NCBI GenBank assembly: GCA_946885665.1
Contig: CAMPGT010000120.1
Location: forward strand, 1 to 11,939
Length of the DNA: 11,939 nt
Direction of reading: 5' to 3'
Source: an uncultured Chitinophagaceae bacterium
Lineage (GTDB): Bacteria; Bacteroidota; Bacteroidia; Chitinophagales; Chitinophagaceae
In this document: positions 7,434-11,939 of the stretch, piece by piece
Numbering within the stretch: the stretch's first letter is position 1
Layout of the letters: each line of letters starts with the position of its first letter
The notes under the pieces: generated by a model
What the model saw: only the letters and a program-made list of their open reading frames with translations
Told to the model about the DNA's origin: nothing
Database searches by the model: none
Translations under genes and position numbers: made by a program

Positions 7434-9896
7434 ATGAAAGTTGTTTTCGCTGTGTTGTGCCTGTTACTCACGTTCCAGGTCACCTTTTCCCAATCTGTTA
7501 CCGGTATTGTTAAGGACGATGAGGGCAAAGCGCTCGCAGGAGCTTCCATTGCGCTGAAAAAGTCGGCCGATTCATCAATTGTAAAAATTGCGGTCACCAC
7601 TGCCGCCGGACAATTCACCTTCACTGAAGTGCCTTCGGACAAATATTTCATCAATACATCGTTTGTTGGCTTTAATGTTCACAACTCCGATGTATTTGCA
7701 ACCAACGGCTCGGCGGTAAAGTTGGAGCCTATCATGCTCTCGCGTATCAGTTCTGATCTTAAGGAGGTAACGGTTACGGCTACCCGACCGATCATTGAAG
7801 TGAAGGCCGACAAGATGGTGCTTAACGTGGAGGGAACGATCAACGCTGTTGGACAGGATGCATTGGAACTGCTGCGTAAATCGCCGGGTGTGCTGGTTGA
7901 CCGCGACGACAACCTCAGCCTTAGCGGCAAAAACGGTGTGCAGGTGTACATAGACGGAAAACCCACACCGCTGTCGGGTAAGGATCTTTCGGATTATTTG
8001 AAAACGCTGCAATCTTCGGCCATCGAATCTATCGAGATCATTACGAATCCCTCGGCAAGATATGATGCTGCAGGTAACGCCGGCGTGATCAATATCCGGC
8101 TCAAGAAAAATAAAGCATTTGGTACCAATGGTTCGCTCACGGCTGGCTATGGCATTGGTGTTTATTCCAAATACAATGGTGGCTTGTCGCTCAACCATCG
8201 CGATGCGAAGGTGAATGCGTTCGGCAACTACAATTACAACAACAGGATAAATGAAAGCTTCATGAATATTGACAGAAGCCAATTGGATACGTTGTTTGAC
8301 CAGGACGGAACGATGAAGTGGACGGGCAGTAGTCATAACGTTAAAGCCGGCCTGGATTATTTTATCAACAGCAGGAACACGATCGGCGTGATGATGAATG
8401 GAACCTATTCAAAAAATGATTTTGGTAACGTCAGCAACACTCTCATCACCTACGAACCAACGAACACTTACGTTAAAAAACTGGTTGCCGATAACCATAG
8501 CGCTTCCACACGCGACCAGTCGAACTTTAATATCAATTATCGTTACGCGGATACGTCGGGCCGGACATTGAACATGGATGCGGACTATGGTTTATTCAGG
8601 ATACGCAGCGACCAAATGCAACCCAACTTTTATTTCAACCCCGCCGGTGCGCCCATCGACACCCGTATTTACAATATGGTGGCGCCCACCGATATTGATA
8701 TTTATGCCTTCAAGACGGATTATGAACAAAATTTCAAAAAGGGAAGGCTGTCGGCCGGCGCAAAAGTGTCTTATGTAAGAAGTCTCAATGATTTTCAACG
8801 CTACAATGTGTACGATGACGTCAAGGACCTTGACCGCGAACGCAGCAATGATTTTGATTACACCGAAAATATCAATGCGGCGTATATCAATTACAACCGG
8901 CCATTTAAGAAATTCAGTTTACAGATAGGCGTGAGGGCCGAACAAACTGTTGCCAAAGGCGAATCGCACGGTATGAGAAATGAGGCCGGCGCGCTGGTTG
9001 CTTACGACTCATCGTTTGAGCGAAATTATATTAACCTGTTCCCCAGCGCTGCCATTTCTTTTGCGAAAGGCAAGGATCACCAGTTCAATATTACCTTCAG
9101 CCGGAGAATTGACCGGCCCGCCTACCAGGACCTGAATCCTTTCGAATTCAAGCTCGACGAATACACGTACCAGAAAGGAAATACAGAGTTAAGGCCGCAA
9201 TATACCAACAGCTTCGGCGTGTCACACACGTATAAATATAAACTCACTTCTGCTTTGAATTATAGTCATGTTACAGACGTGTTCACGCAACTGATCGATA
9301 CAGCAGAACGTTCAAAGAGTTTTATTACGAGAAAGAACCTGGCCACGCAGGACATTGTCAGCCTGAATATCAGTTATCCGTTGCAACTTGGGTGGTTCAA
9401 TGCTTTTGCGAACCTCAATACTTATTATTCGCACTACAAGGCAAACTTTGGAGCGGGAAGAAAGATAGACCTGGACGTTTACGCTTACAACCTGTACATG
9501 CAAAACAGTGCGAGGCTGGGTAAGGGATGGACCCTGGAACTTGGCGGCTGGTATTCATCGCCGTCTATCTGGCAGGGAACCTTCAAGAGCAAAGCGATGT
9601 GGTCGGTTGACGGCGGCGTTCAGAAAACGATTTTGAAAGGAAAGGGTAACATAAAAGCTTCTGTAAGCGATATATTCCAAACGATGAGATGGGGTGCCGA
9701 GAGTAATTTTGCCGGACAATATTTGTATTCAGCGGGTGGATGGGAGAGCAGGCAGTTCAAGCTGAATTTCACTTACAGGTTTGGTAACACGCAGGTAAAA
9801 GCTGCGCGCCAGCGCAGGACGGGCCTGGAAGATGAGAGCCAGCGTGTTGGTTCCGATTCAGGAGGATCATCGGGGGGAGCCGGCGGAACGCGATAA
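7434..9896 (+). CDS. TonB-dependent outer membrane receptor, OMP_b-brl_3 type
   Basis: An 820-residue outer-membrane receptor. It has a signal peptide (1-20, ending TFSQ), a carboxypeptidase-regulatory-like beta-sandwich (about 21-103, opening VTGIVKDDEGKALAGA), then a plug domain (about 111-227). The plug shows a KEVTVTATRPIIE stretch at its start, QDALELLRKSPGVLVD, a VQVYIDGKPTPLSG segment and IESIEIITNPSARYDAAGNAG. A long beta-barrel follows (about 230-785; PF14905, recalled) and ends in FTYRFG. A polar tail with RRTGLEDESQRV is a feature I recall in this family; it is followed by a Gly/Ser-rich end. There is no SusD-type gene next door, so it is not a classic glycan-uptake SusCD pair; the ligand is unknown. 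It presumably depends on a TonB such as the one at 1630-2448. It ends 5 bp before the convergent sigma-like gene. Confidence 0.9.
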   Translation: MKVVFAVLCLLLTFQVTFSQSVTGIVKDDEGKALAGASIALKKSADSSIVKIAVTTAAGQFTFTEVPSDKYFINTSFVGFNVHNSDVFATNGSAVKLEPIMLSRISSDLKEVTVTATRPIIEVKADKMVLNVEGTINAVGQDALELLRKSPGVLVDRDDNLSLSGKNGVQVYIDGKPTPLSGKDLSDYLKTLQSSAIESIEIITNPSARYDAAGNAGVINIRLKKNKAFGTNGSLTAGYGIGVYSKYNGGLSLNHRDAKVNAFGNYNYNNRINESFMNIDRSQLDTLFDQDGTMKWTGSSHNVKAGLDYFINSRNTIGVMMNGTYSKNDFGNVSNTLITYEPTNTYVKKLVADNHSASTRDQSNFNINYRYADTSGRTLNMDADYGLFRIRSDQMQPNFYFNPAGAPIDTRIYNMVAPTDIDIYAFKTDYEQNFKKGRLSAGAKVSYVRSLNDFQRYNVYDDVKDLDRERSNDFDYTENINAAYINYNRPFKKFSLQIGVRAEQTVAKGESHGMRNEAGALVAYDSSFERNYINLFPSAAISFAKGKDHQFNITFSRRIDRPAYQDLNPFEFKLDEYTYQKGNTELRPQYTNSFGVSHTYKYKLTSALNYSHVTDVFTQLIDTAERSKSFITRKNLATQDIVSLNISYPLQLGWFNAFANLNTYYSHYKANFGAGRKIDLDVYAYNLYMQNSARLGKGWTLELGGWYSSPSIWQGTFKSKAMWSVDGGVQKTILKGKGNIKASVSDIFQTMRWGAESNFAGQYLYSAGGWESRQFKLNFTYRFGNTQVKAARQRRTGLEDESQRVGSDSGGSSGGAGGTR

Positions 9897-9922
9897 AAAA
9901 TTTAATAATAGAGACCGCCGGC
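9879..9922. repeat. Inverted repeat spanning two convergent stop codons
   Basis: GCCGGCGG (9879-9886) and CCGCCGGC (9915-9922) are perfect 8-bp complements separated by 28 nt of AT-rich sequence that holds both stop codons (TAA 9894-9896 plus strand, 9902-9904 minus strand). It may act as a shared transcript-end structure. The loop is large, so the terminator role is tentative. Confidence 0.4.
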
Positions 9923-10483
9923 CTCGAGCTTCGAAATTTTTTTCGTTCTGGTTTTCTTTGCGAACCTTGCCAACAGGTTATTTTTTTCGAGGACCTTTCT
10001 GATCCTGTCCGTGTGCCTTCTTATCTCGGTTTGCTGCTGTTTGATGCGGCAACTGCCGAGATCGAGCAATGAAATAAATGCGGGCATGTCATCGTCGTTC
10101 TTAAGGATCATTTTTGCGATGATCATGTCGCGTTCGTTGTCGAAATGTTTTGCAAGCACGTGAGCGGTAGAGGAAAGTTTCAACGGATGACCTTCTCTTT
10201 CAAAGATCTTTTGCATGGCCCTGTCGGCACCAATTTCAAGAAATTTTTTCAGCGATCCGTTTTCGGGATTATACGCCCGCGGATGTTCGCTGTAATATTT
10301 CAGTGCCTCGTACACGGCTTCATGAGCCAGCGAGGGGTCCGGCATTACATGACTCTTGTACCATTTTAATAAACTTGAATAAAGGTGTGTGCTGTAGGCT
10401 GCGAAAACTTCGGGAAATACACGTGTTCCATTTTCCAGAACGGAATTGTGCATGCGCAGCTCGGTTAATGATGCTCTGTTCAT
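9902..10483 (-). CDS. Sigma-70 region 2-like protein (short ECF-type sigma factor)
   Basis: The 193-residue product resembles short sigma-70/ECF-type factors. Residues about 22-95 look like region 2: a VFPEVFAAYSTHLYSSLLKWY segment, an alternating helix with LAHEAVYEALKYYSEHP, and YNPENGSLKKFLEIGADRAMQKIF, a pattern seen in sigma factors of the type where a 'GSLxxFL' motif precedes the -10-binding helix. The C-terminal part (about 133-172, EIRRHTDRIRKVLEKNN) may be a degenerate region 4. I chose ATG 10483; the open frame runs on upstream to 10903, but that extension is antisense to the two plus-strand genes and has no family resemblance. Met11 (10453) is another possible start. A weak -7-like TAAATTTA lies at 10550-10557. 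No anti-sigma gene is adjacent. The target regulon is unknown. Confidence 0.7.
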   Translation of the reverse strand: MNRASLTELRMHNSVLENGTRVFPEVFAAYSTHLYSSLLKWYKSHVMPDPSLAHEAVYEALKYYSEHPRAYNPENGSLKKFLEIGADRAMQKIFEREGHPLKLSSTAHVLAKHFDNERDMIIAKMILKNDDDMPAFISLLDLGSCRIKQQQTEIRRHTDRIRKVLEKNNLLARFAKKTRTKKISKLEAGGLYY

Positions 10484-10557
10484 TTTTCTAAAGGATTTAT
10501 TGGAGTTATTGGGGTTGCTTTGCAGGTCGTTTTTCAACGGCTGCGTCTGTAAATTTA

Positions 10558-10587
10558 TTAAAGTTTTATTGTAAAAACATAACTTTA
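10558..10587 (+). promoter_or_regulatory. Candidate promoter for the 43-aa ORF and HExxH gene
   Basis: TTA (10558-10560), 19 nt, then TAACTTTA (10580-10587), seven of eight matches to TAnnTTTG. The first ATG downstream (10610) opens the 43-aa ORF 22 nt later, a usual leader length here. Confidence 0.45.
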
Positions 10588-10597
10588 GTAAAACTTT
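10560..10597. repeat. 9-bp inverted repeat around a promoter (operator-like)
   Basis: AAAGTTTTA (10560-10568) and TAAAACTTT (10589-10597) are perfect complements 20 nt apart. They bracket the candidate -7 box at 10580 in the divergent region between the sigma-like gene and the 43-aa ORF. The centre-to-centre distance is 29 nt, close to three helical turns, which would suit a dimeric or paired regulator. AT-rich chance pairing cannot be excluded. Confidence 0.45.
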
Positions 10598-10609
10598 CAA
10601 GGGCGATTT

Positions 10610-10741
10610 ATGCGGCAACCTATGGCACGGAAGGGCACGGTCGCTTATGATAACGCAAAAAAGTTCGAAAGCACCTGGATAGATAATATAGGTGGCCAGG
10701 AATTTAAAACGATGGAAATCAAATTCACCCGCAAAAAGTAA
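10610..10741 (+). CDS. 43-aa basic small protein, hypothetical
   Basis: ATG 10610 opens a 43-codon frame ending in TAA at 10739-10741. The peptide is basic (11 Lys/Arg among 43, with a KKF, KFTRKK end) and has no signal or membrane segment. Support: a candidate promoter ends 22 nt upstream, an AAGG (10598-10602 region) precedes the ATG, and the next gene follows in the same frame after the stop and nine bases. I recognise no family. It might be a real small protein, a leader peptide for the HExxH gene, or a chance frame. Confidence 0.4.
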   Translation: MRQPMARKGTVAYDNAKKFESTWIDNIGGQEFKTMEIKFTRKK

Positions 10742-10750
10742 CGACATAGT

Positions 10751-11080
10751 TTGAGGAAGAGGATACCGGTGTTGGCCACCGGAATACAGATAAAGGTGGG
10801 CTTGCTCAACAATAAAACCGCCGCAATGGCGCTGTTTCCCTTCATCCTGGTAAACAGGACGAAAAAAGCAGACGAGGTGCTCATCAATCATGAACGAATT
10901 CACCTGATGCAGCAGCTTGAAATGCTGGTGATACCGTTTTACCTGCTATACCTCTTTGAGCTAATTACAAGGGGCTACCGGCAAATATCATTTGAGAAGG
11001 AAGCGTATGAGAATGAAAAAAATCTCCGTTATCTTCTGGAGCGGAAATGGTACAGTTGGCTGCGGTATCGAGCGGCGTAA
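10751..11080 (+). CDS. HExxH motif membrane-associated protein, conserved Bacteroidota hypothetical
   Basis: Up to 109 residues. The core has INHERIH (H47, E48, H51, numbered from TTG 10751), an HExxH zinc-binding pattern, directly followed by a hydrophobic segment (about 57-73, with LVIPFYLLYLFELI) and then ISFEKEAYENE (79-89), where a Glu could be the third zinc ligand. This layout (short N-part, NHExIH, one membrane helix, FExEAYxNE) matches small uncharacterised Bacteroidota proteins I have seen, so it is probably a whole gene and not a fragment; peptidase activity is unproven. The start is uncertain. No ATG precedes the conserved region (the first, at 10826, would cut it), leaving TTG 10751, GTG 10769 or TTG 10772. 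GTG 10769 has a purine-rich GAGGAAGAGG a few bases upstream, an unusual Shine-Dalgarno-like site for this phylum. It is in the same frame as the 43-aa ORF. Confidence 0.65.
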   Translation: MRKRIPVLATGIQIKVGLLNNKTAAMALFPFILVNRTKKADEVLINHERIHLMQQLEMLVIPFYLLYLFELITRGYRQISFEKEAYENEKNLRYLLERKWYSWLRYRAA

Positions 11081-11107
11081 AAAAACCCTTTCATCACTGA
11101 AAGGGTT
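11078..11107 (-). terminator. Strong intrinsic terminator, oriented for minus-strand genes
   Basis: AACCCTTTCA (11084-11093) and TGAAAGGGTT (11098-11107) form a perfect 10-bp stem with a TCAC loop. On the minus strand it is followed by seven Ts and fits the end of the 11257-11481 transcript. It also lies 3 bp after the stop of the HExxH gene, so both converging transcripts share it, but the T-run serves only the minus strand. Confidence 0.8.
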
Positions 11108-11148
11108 CAACCAAAACTAACTGCTTAAATAAGGTAAGCGGAACAAAG

Positions 11149-11241
11149 CTAATAACTATCCGCAATACCGAAAACCGTAGAACTACGGTACTTCTTAAGC
11201 CATTTCCATTCTGTTTCAAAGCCAATCTGCATCATCTGCAT
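11149..11241 (-). CDS. Possible 30-aa ORF downstream of the 74-aa gene
   Basis: ATG 11241 follows the stop of the minus-strand 74-aa gene by 15 nt, with CAGG just before it, and the frame ends in TAG at 11149-11151. The peptide is rich in Trp, Lys and Tyr (an ETEWKWLKKYR segment) and has no signal. The shared transcript would end at the terminator 40 nt further on. It is short enough to be chance; the main argument is its tight placement between a gene and a terminator. Confidence 0.3.
   Translation of the reverse strand: MQMMQIGFETEWKWLKKYRSSTVFGIADSY
11174..11189. repeat. Short dyad ACCGTAG-AA-CTACGGT
   Basis: A perfect 7-bp inverted repeat with a two-base centre inside the possible 30-aa ORF. 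The loop is too tight for all seven pairs to form as RNA, so a protein-binding dyad or chance is more likely than a terminator. Confidence 0.35.
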
Positions 11242-11256
11242 CCTGGCCGGAAGCGG

Positions 11257-11481
11257 CTACAATTCCTGGGAATTCAACACTTCTGATGCAATAAATCCTT
11301 CCGGTTTTGCTGTCCTTGCTGTAAAGCAAAATCCCTTCGTGTTTTCCTGAACGGTAATCCAGAAGTCGTACAATTCATAAACATCATCACCTTCTCGATT
11401 AGTTCCCCTGTACGTACCGAATGTGAATGTATGATAAGCCTGCTCTTCCGTGCGGAGGCCGATAAACGATTGATAATTCAT
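11257..11481 (-). CDS. 74-aa hypothetical protein
   Basis: The product (MNYQSFIGLRTEEQAYHT onward) is soluble-looking, rich in aromatic and acidic residues, with no signal peptide or membrane segment, and I recognise no family. I chose ATG 11481 because the 40 residues added by the upstream ATG at 11601 translate a GC-rich palindromic region and look unlike protein (PPLPAGNRGAS). Against that, a good promoter has its -7 box only 22 nt upstream of 11601, so the longer 114-aa form cannot be excluded. If 11481 is right, the mRNA has a structured leader of about 135 nt. The transcript ends at the terminator at 11078-11107. Confidence 0.5.
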   Translation of the reverse strand: MNYQSFIGLRTEEQAYHTFTFGTYRGTNREGDDVYELYDFWITVQENTKGFCFTARTAKPEGFIASEVLNSQEL

Positions 11482-11525
11482 AATGTCGGGTTTTCCAGTC
11501 TGTGCGTAGTATAACAAATCGGATG

Positions 11526-11550
11526 CCCCCCGGTTGCCGGCCGGGAGGGG
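11526..11550. repeat. GC-rich imperfect hairpin
   Basis: CCCCCCGG (11526-11533) pairs with CCGG (11541-11544) and GGGG (11547-11550) around a GA bulge, loop TTGCCGG. It lies in the leader of the minus-strand gene. The 10-nt CCCGGTTGCC (11529-11538) is also complementary to 11610-11619 in the second hairpin. Confidence 0.6.
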
Positions 11551-11603
11551 CGGGAATTGAGGAGAAAATTGCCTGTTTCGTGACCTGTAAGCCCGATCCA
11601 TGG

Positions 11604-11618
11604 CCGGTTGGCAACCGG
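11604..11618. repeat. Perfect hairpin CCGGTT-GGC-AACCGG
   Basis: A 6-bp perfect stem with a 3-nt loop that would sit at the very 5' end of a minus-strand transcript started from the promoter at 11624-11656. Its GGCAACCGGG (11610-11619) can instead pair with 11529-11538. Confidence 0.6.
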
Positions 11619-11623
11619 GAGAG

Positions 11624-11656
11624 CAAATTTAATCCGGCAGGCTTTGATTACTGCAA
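11624..11656 (-). promoter_or_regulatory. Bacteroidota promoter for the 74/114-aa gene
   Basis: On the minus strand, TTG (plus-strand 11654-11656), 22 nt, then TAAATTTG (plus-strand 11624-11631), a perfect TAnnTTTG match. This is the best two-part promoter in the window. Transcription would start about 11617, at the edge of the 11604-11618 hairpin. Confidence 0.6.
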
Positions 11657-11753
11657 AATCCGTTGTACTTTGATTTCACTTCCATTCCTGCGACTCTCCG
11701 TTTCCCCAATTATCTTATCGCACGACTAATTTGTTACCCGTAAAACTTTTTGT

Positions 11754-11873
11754 ATGGAAGTCATCATTCTGCTTTTTCCTGGTGTCGATTCTATCGTGTA
11801 CCTGGTGCTCGGCGTCATCTGTTTTGCAATCGCCGGCTCAGGCAAGATGCTCGACCGTTCCGACCGCCTGTAA
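11754..11873 (+). CDS. 39-aa single-pass membrane peptide, hypothetical
   Basis: ATG 11754 opens a 39-codon frame ending in TAA 11871-11873. The peptide is hydrophobic with a likely transmembrane helix (about residues 13-30, a SIVYLVLGVICFAIAG stretch), followed by a charged tail (GKMLDRSDRL). The TAA lies within the stem of a strong intrinsic terminator, which supports a real gene. Upstream, TAATTTG (11727-11733) is close to a -7 box. Its orientation is Nout/Cin by the positive-inside rule (inference). It could be a small membrane regulator, a type I toxin-like peptide or a subunit of a larger complex; nothing in the sequence decides, and no antisense RNA promoter is obvious. Confidence 0.55.
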   Translation: MEVIILLFPGVDSIVYLVLGVICFAIAGSGKMLDRSDRL

Positions 11874-11902
11874 GCGGCCCCGCCGCCGCCGCTTATATTT
11901 TT
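11871..11902 (+). terminator. Intrinsic terminator of the 39-aa gene
   Basis: TAAGCGGC (11871-11878) pairs perfectly with GCCGCTTA (11888-11895) across a 9-nt loop CCCGCCGCC, followed by TATTTTTC. The stop codon of the small gene forms part of the stem. Confidence 0.8.
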
Positions 11903-11939
11903 CTGGCAATTTTCATTGTTATTTGGGATATGTATGTAC

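Noticed and set aside
7575..8336. 253-codon minus-strand frame inside the TonB-dependent receptor gene
   Set aside because: Antisense frame without any recognisable motif; the sense strand encodes a clear plug domain there.
10484..10903. Upstream extension of the sigma-like frame to a 333-residue protein
   Set aside because: The extra 140 residues are antisense to the 43-aa ORF and the HExxH gene, cross the divergent promoter region and show no family resemblance. ATG 10483 starts the recognisable part.
11502..11729. 75-codon plus-strand frame across the GC-rich hairpins
   Set aside because: Translates the palindromic region and the promoter of the opposite gene; no leader or motif supports it.

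Overview
The window looks like a piece of a Bacteroidota chromosome, most likely from the Chitinophagaceae or a close relative. I infer this from a protein with a type IX secretion (T9SS) C-terminal domain, a Bacteroidota-style TonB (cytoplasmic box, then TM, then Pro-rich linker), an OMP_b-brl_3 TonB-dependent receptor, a DUF2652 protein, near absence of Shine-Dalgarno sites, and several -7 elements of the TAnnTTTG type. No rRNA, tRNA, insertion sequence, prophage or CRISPR array is visible.

Left part (1-4900), mostly housekeeping and signalling genes in alternating orientation. It holds the C-terminal half of a two-domain GNAT acetyltransferase cut by the window edge. A minus-strand pair follows: TonB, then a DUF2652 cyclase-like/SRPBCC protein, 13 nt apart, with a hairpin plus U-rich terminator at 425-450. 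Next come a Tat-exported Nif3-like metalloprotein and a YjbQ/UPF0047 protein, convergent with 8 bp of 3' overlap. A 77-aa lipoprotein and a MEDS-domain sensor-type protein complete this part.

Middle (4900-9900) is a cell-surface block. A 775-aa secreted protein is built of two repeated (cadherin-like + C-type lectin) modules and ends in a T9SS sorting domain. An 820-aa TonB-dependent outer-membrane receptor of the kind without a SusD partner follows. Each has its own candidate promoter, so they are neighbours rather than a proven operon.

Right part (9900-11939) is dominated by small genes: a short sigma-70-like factor (minus), a divergently transcribed 43-aa basic ORF, an HExxH membrane-associated protein in the same frame, a possible 30-aa ORF and a 74-aa hypothetical gene (minus), and a 39-aa one-TM peptide gene followed by a strong intrinsic terminator. 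The non-coding DNA here is rich in structure. There is a 9-bp inverted repeat flanking a candidate -7 box between the sigma gene and the 43-aa ORF, and a set of mutually complementary GC-rich hairpins just downstream of a minus-strand promoter.

The most interesting material is this right-hand cluster of small ORFs and RNA/DNA structures, and the altered metal-site pattern of the exported Nif3-like protein. I see no convincing evidence for a complete, wholly new multi-gene system.
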